11,286 nt of DNA from Candidatus Poribacteria bacterium. Its GTDB lineage: Bacteria; Poribacteria; DTPJ01. Below, piece after piece: positions 1 to 7,396 of this stretch. The stretch spans positions 1 through 11,286 of the forward strand of contig DTPJ01000841.1 in assembly GCA_011334435.1 (NCBI GenBank), in the 5' to 3' direction. How positions within the stretch are numbered: the stretch's first letter is position 1; the number at the start of each line of letters is the position of its first letter. The position numbers were made by a program, and so were the translations under genes. Below the pieces are notes generated by a model that searched no databases, was not told the DNA's origin, and was given only the letters and a program-made list of their open reading frames with translations.

Positions 1-42
1 AACCTTACTTATTTTAAGAAATTTCCCAATCAAAAATCTGTC

Positions 43-2841
43 CTATCGCTCCGAAAGATCAGATATTTGAAGCAGATCCTTTATCTGATCAGTGATCACT
101 ATATCTTTTTTAATATGACTTAATGTTTCGTTTGAAATTGTAAATATTGCCTTTATCGTTTCATATCTGACCGATCTGAGCATGTCCCTGAACATCTTTG
201 AAGACGTTAGCCTGTAATCAGTTATAATATCGCTTTTGACGTAAGAACGTAATATCATAGAGTTATCTATCTCATGTTGAAGCGATAGAAAATCTGTCCA
301 TGCGTCATCAAGCACACTCAACATAACCGCTTTTTTCATTTTATTGAGGTAATCAATATCAAACTTACTCTCTCGTTTACTAAGTGCCTTCTGAAATATG
401 TTGATTAATAATGCTTTTGCAGACTCATAGTTTAGTCCATCTAAATCGGTATTTGGTATATCCAATCCAAAATCTCTTGCGATCTGCTCTTTCATCTCTG
501 CCCATTTTTCGTAGAAGTTCTCATTAGAATCAGCTACAAAAGCAAGAAGGTCTTCTACATATTCAGAGATAATAGATTGAAACTTTTTGTTAATGTCGTT
601 TTCTGACAATATCTCACTACGCATTTTATAGACAAGTTTTCGTTGATTATCTGTAACTTCATCTATTTCTATAAGATATTTTCGGACATTATAGCTTGTC
701 TCCTCAGATTTCCGTTGAGCTTTTTTAGCTAAGCTGACAAGTTTATTATATTGATTTTTCTCTATCGCTTTGATCATCTCTGGCATTTCATCATCGGCAA
801 ATATCCGAAAAAGGTCGTCTTGCAGTGAAAGATAAAACCGAGAAGACCCAGGGTCGCCTTGCCTGCCCGCTCTGCCTGATAACTGTTGATCAATCCTTCG
901 TGCCAAGTGTCTTTCTGTGCCTATCACATGCAAACCTAATTTGTCTATATCGTTTTCTGATGAGATTTTGATGTCTGTCCCTCTACCAGCCATATTTGTC
1001 GCAATAGTTACCGCATAAGGCTGACCTGCGTTCTTTATTATCTCTGCCTCTTCTGAGTGATTTTTTGCATTTAGGACATTGTGCGGGATATTATGTTGTG
1101 ACAAAATCTTACTTAATCTTTCGGATTTTTCAACTGATCTCGTCCCAATAAGGACTGGTCTCCCAATTGCATAGCATTCTTTTATATCATCAACTATCGC
1201 ATCTATTTTTTCATCTTCCGTTTTGAAAAATCTATCTGGTAGATCAACTCTGATGACAGGCTTATTTGTGGGAATTCTTATAACTTGAAGTTTATATAGC
1301 TTTTTGAACTCGTCAGCTTCAGTATGTGCAGTAGCGGTCATTCCAACCATCTTTTTGTAAAGCCTAAAATAATTTGAGTGCGTTATTTTCCCCATAACGC
1401 GATTTTCTGGCGTTATAGACAATCCTTCTTTACATTCAAGCGCCTGATGTAACCCCTCTTCATATTTTTTGCCATAAGAAAGCCTGCCAGTGTATTCATC
1501 AACGATTATGATCCTGCCATTGTGGATTATGTAATCCTCATCTCTGTGATAAAGGACGTATGCTCTGAGGAGTTGAAGGAAGTTACGTATGTTCTCAGAT
1601 GTGTTTAAATAACCCTTTAAGTGGGAATTTTGACAAGCGTATGATATGGAAGAATTTGAATGATCTGCAAGTGTCAAAAAGCCTTTGCCAAGCAATTCCT
1701 CAACGAATGCGATACCCATATCTGTCAGTTTGATAGACCTGTTTTTTTCGTCTATGACATATAAAAGGTCTTGCTCTAACTTATATTCCGATCTTGCGGA
1801 AATATACCTCGCCCAAACAGCATTTATCTTTTTGACAATATCCTTGTTTTCGCTTAGATAATTCAGCAAGTCAGCGTTCCATGGATCAGCCATTAATATC
1901 TGAATAAGCCTTATGATCTTGATGAGTTGATCATTTTCTGTTTTATGGCTATTGAATAACTGATTTACAATTTCTTTTTGCCTTTTTATCAGAGATTCAA
2001 CAGCATCTTTAAATCTCCAATAATTGCTTTGATTGCTGATAGGTGATCCAGATATAATAAGTGGAGTTCCTGCTTCATCCATTAAAATACTGTCAATCTC
2101 ATCAATGATTACATAATCAAGCTCACTTTGGACTCTTTCTTCTATCTTATTTTTTAAGTTATCTCTTAAATAGTCAAAGCCGAATTCGTAATTGTTTCCA
2201 TATATAATATCCGCTTTATACGAGTTCCGCCTCTCTGAATCTGACATATAGCTTAAAATGCAGTCCACTTTAAGCCCAATAAACGAATATACGGGATTCA
2301 TCCATAGACAATCCCTTAATGCGAGATAGTCATTGACAGTAGCAATATGGACTTTTTTCCCGCTTAATGCCCAGATGCTTGCAGGAAAGACCGCTACAAC
2401 AGTTTTTCCCTCACCTGTCGCCATCTCAGCGAGATTTCCATCTAACAAAGCCAATGCACCTAATATTTGGACGTCAAAAGGCATGAACGTTAGATTATCT
2501 TGTGGTCGTCTTAATCGCCTTACTTCTGAATAGAACTCTGATTTTAGATGGATTTCTGATCTATCAATGGAAGGCAGTTTATCTTTGACCTCGTTATAAG
2601 TTTTTTTAATATTTTCTGTTGTTAAACGGGGAGGAAGATCGGAGTTGAACAGATTCCAGATGCCTAATCTCCTGTCAATCACTTCTCTGATGATCGCTAA
2701 TAATTCAGGGATTATCTTATTAGGAGATTTAATTAGCTTTTCTTTAAGATAAGCGATCCTTTTCAGGAGATCGGCATCATTGAATCCGCTAAAATCAAAT
2801 TCATTGATCTTTTGAAGGATTTGCTGATATTTTTTAAGCAT
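43..2841 (-). CDS. secA: Divergent SecA-family preprotein translocase ATPase
   Basis: 932 aa. SecA is the cytosolic ATPase motor that drives unfolded preproteins through SecYEG. Visible motifs: Walker A GEGKT at 143-147, TVNDYLALRD at 168-177, DEAD-type box DEID at 247-250, DEAGTPLIISG at 255-265, VDEYTGR at 447-453, NYFRLYKKMVGMTATA at 490-505, TNMAGRGTD at 615-623, and GTERH followed by QLSGRAGRQGD at 653-663. Both nucleotide-binding folds are therefore complete, and the helical scaffold region follows (RKYLIEIDEV near 720-729). Oddities: about 35-40 extra residues lie before Walker A compared with E. coli SecA (region about 60-115). The usually conserved Arg of DEARTPLIISG is Gly258. The C-terminus has no cysteines, so the zinc-binding, SecB-contacting tail is absent. 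Start ATG lies 1 bp after the DUF6807 stop with no clear Shine-Dalgarno, suggesting translational coupling. SecA-family membership is certain; whether it is the housekeeping copy or a SecA2-like paralogue is open. Confidence 0.95.
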   Translation of the reverse strand: MLKKYQQILQKINEFDFSGFNDADLLKRIAYLKEKLIKSPNKIIPELLAIIREVIDRRLGIWNLFNSDLPPRLTTENIKKTYNEVKDKLPSIDRSEIHLKSEFYSEVRRLRRPQDNLTFMPFDVQILGALALLDGNLAEMATGEGKTVVAVFPASIWALSGKKVHIATVNDYLALRDCLWMNPVYSFIGLKVDCILSYMSDSERRNSYKADIIYGNNYEFGFDYLRDNLKNKIEERVQSELDYVIIDEIDSILMDEAGTPLIISGSPISNQSNYWRFKDAVESLIKRQKEIVNQLFNSHKTENDQLIKIIRLIQILMADPWNADLLNYLSENKDIVKKINAVWARYISARSEYKLEQDLLYVIDEKNRSIKLTDMGIAFVEELLGKGFLTLADHSNSSISYACQNSHLKGYLNTSENIRNFLQLLRAYVLYHRDEDYIIHNGRIIIVDEYTGRLSYGKKYEEGLHQALECKEGLSITPENRVMGKITHSNYFRLYKKMVGMTATAHTEADEFKKLYKLQVIRIPTNKPVIRVDLPDRFFKTEDEKIDAIVDDIKECYAIGRPVLIGTRSVEKSERLSKILSQHNIPHNVLNAKNHSEEAEIIKNAGQPYAVTIATNMAGRGTDIKISSENDIDKLGLHVIGTERHLARRIDQQLSGRAGRQGDPGSSRFYLSLQDDLFRIFADDEMPEMIKAIEKNQYNKLVSLAKKAQRKSEETSYNVRKYLIEIDEVTDNQRKLVYKMRSEILSENDINKKFQSIISEYVEDLLAFVADSNENFYEKWAEMKEQIARDFGLDIPNTDLDGLNYESAKALLINIFQKALSKRESKFDIDYLNKMKKAVMLSVLDDAWTDFLSLQHEIDNSMILRSYVKSDIITDYRLTSSKMFRDMLRSVRYETIKAIFTISNETLSHIKKDIVITDQIKDLLQISDLSER

Positions 2842-2842
2842 T

Positions 2843-4003
2843 CTATATAAGGCTTACAGAAGGCGGATTGATAAAGTCGTGATATTTTTCGCCAACTTTG
2901 CCGTCTTTTGCATCGCCGACATGGACATAGACGCGATAACGGAGAACTAACTTTTCTCCCGCTTTCAATGTCCAACTGCCATCTTTGCTTGGATCGTTCT
3001 CAAATGTGCCTGTGCCGAATATATTTGCGGTCATTAAGCCGTAATTTCTCACATGCCAATATGTCGGATACCTGAAATTTTTAGGATGGTCAAATACCGC
3101 TATCCCAACCTTGTTTGAATCAACAAAACCAGAGTAATCGCACCATTGAGCCATCTTTCCCCAAGTCTCATTTTCATTGATTCCGCCATAGGCATTCTCA
3201 ATTTTCCCTGTGCCGGGAGGACTGACGGTCATTGTCGGATAAACTCTGACTGATATAAGTCCAGCTTCTTTTGTATCGCCAAAGAATACATCACCATCAG
3301 AAGCAAAGAATGTAACAGTCATATCAATAATACGTTGTGATCTTGGCAAATTATAGAACTTCATATCCCTGCTTTCTTCTACCATTTTCTTTTTGCCATC
3401 ACGAGTTATCCATTCATTCGTTGCGTATATCTCGCTAAAAACCGAACCTTCAAGAATTTTGTTAAATGCCTTGTGAACTTGCCGACCAGCGTTATCGCCT
3501 TCGCTCCAAAAATCCGCGTGATTGACTTCTCCATAAGACACCCAAAGCGATCTGTGATGTATATGATCGTGATTATGACCTTCTGGAGATTCATCTCCTC
3601 TCGTTACCGTATGCCCAAAAGGACCCATTATCGGATAAAGAAAAGGTTTTAGTAATTCTTTATTATAGTGATAAGTTGTAAAATGCTCTCCGCGAATGAA
3701 GACGTCTATATTCTTGCCCTCAATATGACTGAGTTTGACAGTCTCGGCAAAAGCATCGGGAGACAGCGTATATTTTTTCTGAGTGCCTGCCTTTATGCTA
3801 TCAATTATAAACGAGACTGACATAGACTTTCCATCTTCGCTTAGTTCTATCTGTGCGGGCATTTTTATCTTTGATTCTGATATGACAGTGCAAGATTTAA
3901 CGTCTTTAAACTCCTTGCCAAGTTTTTCCGCACCAACTGTGAATGTTACAGGGCAAATTTCCCTGTCATGTTCACCTGCTTTAACTAAAATTTCAACAGA
4001 CAT
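2843..4003 (-). CDS. DUF6807 ('PmoA' family) protein
   Basis: 386 aa. The family is named in databases after methane monooxygenase PmoA, but it is an unrelated soluble protein often found in carbohydrate gene clusters, so the PmoA name should not be read as function. Family hallmarks seen: YHYNKELLKPFLYPIMGPFGH (111-131), a His-rich stretch HNHDHIHHRSLW (143-154), NHADFW (161-166), AYGGINENETWG (271-282), a GIAVFDHPKNFRYPTYWHVRNYG segment (300-322) and the family's usual C-terminal part. The clustered His residues suggest a metal or sugar site (inference). No signal peptide or membrane helix is seen. Start ATG at 4003 is preceded by AAAAGGAG, which overlaps the stop codon of the upstream isomerase gene. 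It is thus tightly linked to the isomerase on one side and to SecA on the other. No catalytic activity can be assigned from sequence. Confidence 0.9.
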   Translation of the reverse strand: MSVEILVKAGEHDREICPVTFTVGAEKLGKEFKDVKSCTVISESKIKMPAQIELSEDGKSMSVSFIIDSIKAGTQKKYTLSPDAFAETVKLSHIEGKNIDVFIRGEHFTTYHYNKELLKPFLYPIMGPFGHTVTRGDESPEGHNHDHIHHRSLWVSYGEVNHADFWSEGDNAGRQVHKAFNKILEGSVFSEIYATNEWITRDGKKKMVEESRDMKFYNLPRSQRIIDMTVTFFASDGDVFFGDTKEAGLISVRVYPTMTVSPPGTGKIENAYGGINENETWGKMAQWCDYSGFVDSNKVGIAVFDHPKNFRYPTYWHVRNYGLMTANIFGTGTFENDPSKDGSWTLKAGEKLVLRYRVYVHVGDAKDGKVGEKYHDFINPPSVSLI

Positions 4004-4016
4004 TGTATCTCTCCTT

Positions 4017-4832
4017 TTATAAAGCGAAAATTTTCTTTAAAGACTTCATTGATTCTACCGCGATAGTTTTCGGATCGGGCTTAAAATCAAAGACCTCAAC
4101 CGAAACATATTTGTCATAGCCAATTTCAGATAATGATTTTGCTACGGGGGCATAGTCAATCCCGCCTGATCCTGGCCAACTTCTATTGTCATCGTTTATA
4201 TGGAAATGTTCAAGGTATTGACTGCAATCCTTAACTGCTTTAGCCATATCTACATTGTTGCAGTTCATACTATATGTGTCCAATATAAGTTTGAAGTTCG
4301 GGTGATTGACTTCCTCTATGAGTTTAACCCCGTCTTCGGGGAGATTGATAAAATCTGTCATATAGCTTGCAAGTGGTTCTATGCAGACTATCACTCCCCT
4401 TTCTTGTGCATGGGGACAACAATGGTTAAATGTCTCTTTAGCGAAATTCCATGCTTCCTCTTTTGTAAGCGGTTCTATGGTGTTCCTGTTCTGTGGCGAT
4501 CCGAAGACGATCACTCGCCCTCCGAGATCACCGCAAAAATCTATCAATTCATGCAGATAGTCACGAGTTTTTAAGCGAATTTCAGGGTCTGGATGGCTTA
4601 TATGCAAGCCTTTTGGCGATATTAAAACCCAATGTATGCCCACGATCTCCACGCCAGATTTTTCTGCTGATCTGCGAATTCTCTCTCTTTCTGTCTTTGA
4701 TACCTCAGTCACAGAATCACATATAGTAAAATGTGCGACCTCAACACCATCATAACCGAGTTCAGCTGAATAGGCAAAGACTTCGTCCAATTTCCATCCT
4801 TCAAACATCTCATTGCAGATGGAAAACTTCAT
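4017..4832 (-). CDS. Sugar phosphate isomerase/epimerase (AP-endonuclease 2-like TIM barrel)
   Basis: 271 aa. It belongs to the xylose isomerase-like TIM-barrel superfamily that includes D-tagatose 3-epimerase, hydroxypyruvate isomerase, inosose dehydratase and several 3-keto-sugar lyases. The metal quartet is readable: Glu152 (CIEPL), Asp185 (ILDTYSMN), His211 (HFHIND) and Glu246 (SVEVFDF). As I recall them, these numbers match the Mn ligands of Pseudomonas cichorii D-tagatose 3-epimerase, and Arg217 is also present. Its substrate-contact His188 is Ser here, so the substrate probably differs. The frame extends upstream to an ATG at 4856, but that lies before the AAAGGAG (4844-4850). An ATG at 4841 is only 2 nt from it, and the ATG at 4832 (MKFSICNE, the usual family start) is 11 nt away, so I chose 4832. 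It is 13 bp from the DUF6807 gene. Its role in the cluster is isomerisation or cleavage of an oxidised sugar (inference). Confidence 0.88.
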   Translation of the reverse strand: MKFSICNEMFEGWKLDEVFAYSAELGYDGVEVAHFTICDSVTEVSKTERERIRRSAEKSGVEIVGIHWVLISPKGLHISHPDPEIRLKTRDYLHELIDFCGDLGGRVIVFGSPQNRNTIEPLTKEEAWNFAKETFNHCCPHAQERGVIVCIEPLASYMTDFINLPEDGVKLIEEVNHPNFKLILDTYSMNCNNVDMAKAVKDCSQYLEHFHINDDNRSWPGSGGIDYAPVAKSLSEIGYDKYVSVEVFDFKPDPKTIAVESMKSLKKIFAL

Positions 4833-4843
4833 AATTGTCATTT

Positions 4844-4850
4844 CTCCTTT
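4844..4850 (-). promoter_or_regulatory. Shine-Dalgarno that decides the isomerase start
   Basis: AAAGGAG on the minus strand. The longest-frame ATG (4856) is upstream of this site and so cannot use it. ATG 4841 is too close (2 nt) and ATG 4832 sits 11 nt away. This favours the 271-aa form. Confidence 0.6.
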
Positions 4851-4862
4851 CTTCATCAGTGT

Positions 4863-5264
4863 TTATTTATCATCAATAACCAAGTAATCCGAGAGATGTT
4901 TTAATCTTCTTTTTGCGCTAGCTCCTAAATAATGTTTTCCAAAATCCGTAGCCATTTTTTCAAGTATCTCTTTGGCTTCTTTATATTTCCCTAATTTGAT
5001 ATGACATTCTGCCATCATATAATTTGCCTTTAATTTGAGCGTTTCGTCTTTTTCCTCATTTATCGCCAAATTATATTCCTCTATTGCTTTTTCGTAATTA
5101 TGTTCATCATAGTAAAATCTATCAGCAATTGATAGGTGAGTTTCTAATATAGCCAATTCACCAGTTATCTTTGTCTGAGTTTCCTCCTGAGTGACTTCTT
5201 CTTTTGATTCCTCTTTCGGTTCTGACTTTTTCTTAGCAGTTTCATCAGAGCTAGATTTTTTCAA
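4863..5264 (-). CDS. Small TPR-repeat protein, function unknown
   Basis: 133 aa, starting with TTG at 5264. That start is supported by AAAGGAG at 5272-5278, 7 nt upstream. Residues 1-35 are a Lys/Glu/Ser/Thr-rich, probably disordered tail with no hydrophobic signal segment. Residues about 43-76 and 78-112 form two tetratricopeptide-like helical hairpins (NYEKAIEEYNLAI and AECHIKLGKYKEAKEILEKM are typical TPR helix patterns), followed by a basic helix ASAKRRLKHL. Such proteins act as cytosolic protein-protein scaffolds; no partner can be named. It sits between the dehydrogenase at 5335-6318 and the isomerase, in the same direction, with a 70-bp gap upstream that may hold a promoter. It could be an unrelated insertion into the metabolic operon or an assembly factor for it. 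I do not recognise a specific family. Confidence 0.8.
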   Translation of the reverse strand: MKKSSSDETAKKKSEPKEESKEEVTQEETQTKITGELAILETHLSIADRFYYDEHNYEKAIEEYNLAINEEKDETLKLKANYMMAECHIKLGKYKEAKEILEKMATDFGKHYLGASAKRRLKHLSDYLVIDDK

Positions 5265-5271
5265 GGCGTGT

Positions 5272-5278
5272 CTCCTTT
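5272..5278 (-). promoter_or_regulatory. Shine-Dalgarno for the TTG-started TPR gene
   Basis: AAAGGAG on the minus strand, 7 nt before TTG at 5264. No ATG or GTG in the frame near the beginning is better placed, so this site supports the unusual start. Confidence 0.6.
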
Positions 5279-5292
5279 CTGCAAGAAAATTG

Positions 5293-5320
5293 ATAATTGA
5301 TCAGCATTATTGATTGTCAA
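5293..5320 (-). promoter_or_regulatory. Candidate promoter for TPR-isomerase-DUF6807-secA
   Basis: On the minus strand an exact TTGACA (-35) at 5315-5320 is followed after 16 bp by AATTAT (4/6 match to TATAAT) at 5293-5298. It lies just after the stop of the upstream dehydrogenase gene and 29 bp before the TTG start. The same stretch contains a split palindrome ATCAGC...GCTGAT (about 5300-5327) that overlaps the -35 box. This could be an operator or simply a weak hairpin. The -10 box is poor, so this is tentative. Confidence 0.35.
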
Positions 5321-5334
5321 TCGCTGATATTATA

Positions 5335-6318
5335 TCATATTTTCACTGGATTTTTTGCTTTGGCAGATTCATAAGCACCGAGAGCTACTTTGAGAGCTTG
5401 TAAGCCATCTTCGCCTTTGATCTGGAATGGTTTTTCGCCTTTTACTGATGCGATGAAGTCTTTCACAAGCCCCATATCCATATTATCTCCCCAATAGACC
5501 CATTCAGCCTTCATATTTGCATCGCTATAAAGGTCAAAGTCTTGGGCAAACGAATCAATAGAGATAATTCCGTCAGTGCCGACTATTTCCAAAGTCACAT
5601 CGCCCCATGTCGGATATGATTTTGTCCTTGACCAGCTTGTATCCAATGTTGCGAAGACGCCGTTGTCAAACTGGATCGTCAATATCCCAGTGTCATCAAT
5701 ATCCATTTTATAGAATTTGTTGTCAATTTCAGCATAGACTTCAACAGGTTCAGCCTTCATAAACCATCTTAAAAGGTCAACAACATGTGGAGTATGATCC
5801 ATCACAGCCCCGCCACCGCTTTTTTCCTTATTTATAAACCAACCGCCGGGCATTCTGCCATGATTAGTGGTCTTTGCAGCTAATATTTTTCCAATGGTAT
5901 TGCTATCAATGGCAGATTTAGCATTCATAACTGCAGGAATATATCTGCAAGGGAATGCAATGCCTAAATTAGCACCGTTTGACGAACAGCTATCTATCAT
6001 CGCTTGGGCATCGTCAAGCGTTGTAGCAATGGGTTTTTCACAAAGTATATGCTTACATCCCGATTCTGCTGATGCGATAACGTGCTTTTTGTGATCAGCA
6101 TTGGCAGAGCAAATTATAACTCCATCGGGCTTTTGTTCAAGAAGTTTGTTATAATCGGAAAAGAAACTTGCGCCAAATCTTTGTGCTAAGCTTTTGCCCT
6201 GTTCCTCATCCTCGTTATATATTGACGAGATTTCAACGCCATCAATCTGTCTTAAACAATCTGCATAACTGAAAGCGTGCATGTGTGCAAAGCTGATAAT
6301 TCCTATTTTTACGCTCAC
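5335..6318 (-). CDS. Gfo/Idh/MocA-family NAD(P)-dependent oxidoreductase
   Basis: 327 aa. The N-terminal Rossmann fold (about 1-125) begins with GIISFAHMHAFSYA rather than a classical GxGxxG loop, a variant seen in part of this family. The conserved CEKPIA follows at 93-98 (catalytic-type Lys95). The C-terminal domain has GGGAVMDHTPHVVDLLRW (168-185), with Asp174 and His178 in the usual catalytic positions. These features predict NAD(P)-dependent oxidation or reduction of a hydroxyl in a sugar, cyclitol or sugar acid in the cytosol. Length is normal for the family. The start is GTG at 6318, backed by the strong GGAGGTGG at 6326-6333. It follows the second Gfo/Idh gene by 40 bp. The two paralogues differ widely and are not a recent duplication. 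The substrate cannot be determined. Confidence 0.92.
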   Translation of the reverse strand: MSVKIGIISFAHMHAFSYADCLRQIDGVEISSIYNEDEEQGKSLAQRFGASFFSDYNKLLEQKPDGVIICSANADHKKHVIASAESGCKHILCEKPIATTLDDAQAMIDSCSSNGANLGIAFPCRYIPAVMNAKSAIDSNTIGKILAAKTTNHGRMPGGWFINKEKSGGGAVMDHTPHVVDLLRWFMKAEPVEVYAEIDNKFYKMDIDDTGILTIQFDNGVFATLDTSWSRTKSYPTWGDVTLEIVGTDGIISIDSFAQDFDLYSDANMKAEWVYWGDNMDMGLVKDFIASVKGEKPFQIKGEDGLQALKVALGAYESAKAKNPVKI

Positions 6319-6358
6319 GATTTATCCACCTCCATTATAATTTTTTATAAAATTTTAC

Positions 6359-7354
6359 TTATATTAATGGGAAGATTATTGGCTTACCAGTTTCCATTGA
6401 TTTCAATGAAGCGATAGCTATTTCAATAGCCCTTAGGGCATCTTCACCAGTCACAGGTGGTTCTTTATCATTTTTCACTGCATCTATAAAATATTTGAGT
6501 TCAGTCGTATAAGGGCTTTCAATAACTGGATTTTGGGGGACTTCAACTCCGCCACCGCCTGCTTTTGCAGATTTTGTGACTATTCGTAAAGGACTTGATG
6601 TTCTGCTATCAAATTCAAACACCCCCCCATCGCCAGCGACTTCTAATTTAACAAAAAATCCAGAGATATGCGCCCAACTGCCTTCAACATGTGCTATAAC
6701 CCCATTTTTAAATCTGATTGTGACCAAAGAATAATCAATGTCTGGGACATTTGCATAGGTTAAGCCTTTTGCATAGACATGATCTACTTCGCCAAAGCAC
6801 CATCTAAGGAAATCAAAATCGTGAATTATTAAGTCAAGGGGAACTCCGCCAGCCATTTGAACGTTGGAATACCAGTTAGACCAGCCCTGAGGATGTCCTG
6901 CTGCACGGGTGGTCCTGATCATAACTGGATTTCCTATTTTTCCGCTTTCAATGATTCGTTTTGCAGTGACATATTCATGGAAGAATCGCAAGACATGACC
7001 GACCATGAACTTTACGCCAGCTTTTTTGACTGCGGAGATCATCTCTTTGCCATCTTCAAGCTCACGTGCTATCGGTTTCTCGCAGAAAATATGTTTTTTT
7101 GCAGATGCTGCTTTCAATACATTTTCCTTGTGCATTGAAGTTGGAAGGCATATATCAATTATGTCAATATCTTTTATTGATAAGACGTCGTCAATCTTAT
7201 CAAATGCTTGTGCAGAATGCTTTTCTGCGACCCTTTTCGCAGCGTCAATCCTTGCATCCGCTACTGCGACAACTTTTGCGTCTGGTATTTCTGAGTAGCA
7301 ATCTGCGTGCATTCCTCCCATAGTTCCTGCACCTATAATGCCTATTTTTAGCAT
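6359..7354 (-). CDS. Gfo/Idh/MocA-family oxidoreductase, inositol 2-dehydrogenase-like
   Basis: 331 aa. Classical dinucleotide-binding loop GIIGAGTMGGMHA (5-17), CEKPIA at 91-96 (Lys93), GHVLRFFHEY (119-128), and AGGVPLDLIIHDFDFLRW (168-185) with Asp174 and His178 as the expected catalytic pair. The GHVLRF segment and the overall layout resemble myo-inositol 2-dehydrogenase and scyllo-inositol dehydrogenase relatives, but this superfamily also holds glucose-fructose oxidoreductases and many 3-dehydrogenases, so specificity is a guess. Start ATG at 7354 has AAGGAGG with about 9-nt spacing. It is second in the minus-strand unit, 42 bp after the RraA-like gene and 40 bp before the other Gfo/Idh gene. 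Length is normal and no residue of the catalytic set is missing. Confidence 0.93.
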   Translation of the reverse strand: MLKIGIIGAGTMGGMHADCYSEIPDAKVVAVADARIDAAKRVAEKHSAQAFDKIDDVLSIKDIDIIDICLPTSMHKENVLKAASAKKHIFCEKPIARELEDGKEMISAVKKAGVKFMVGHVLRFFHEYVTAKRIIESGKIGNPVMIRTTRAAGHPQGWSNWYSNVQMAGGVPLDLIIHDFDFLRWCFGEVDHVYAKGLTYANVPDIDYSLVTIRFKNGVIAHVEGSWAHISGFFVKLEVAGDGGVFEFDSRTSSPLRIVTKSAKAGGGGVEVPQNPVIESPYTTELKYFIDAVKNDKEPPVTGEDALRAIEIAIASLKSMETGKPIIFPLI

Positions 7355-7396
7355 ATACTTTACCCTCCTTCCAAAAGGACATGATCAGATTTTTAA

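Noticed and set aside
1..42. Terminator downstream of secA
   Set aside because: The 42 bases after the stop contain no GC-rich stem and no T-run on the minus strand; any terminator is outside the window.
2843..4003. Particulate methane monooxygenase subunit PmoA
   Set aside because: The sequence has no membrane helices and matches the soluble DUF6807 pattern; the name is a database artefact.
4200..4574. 124-aa plus-strand reading frame opposite the isomerase gene
   Set aside because: It lies entirely antisense to a well-supported gene, has no family features and no ribosome binding site that I can see.
5335..7354. Recent tandem duplication of the two Gfo/Idh genes
   Set aside because: Apart from the family motifs the two proteins differ throughout, including the nucleotide-binding loop, so any duplication is ancient.
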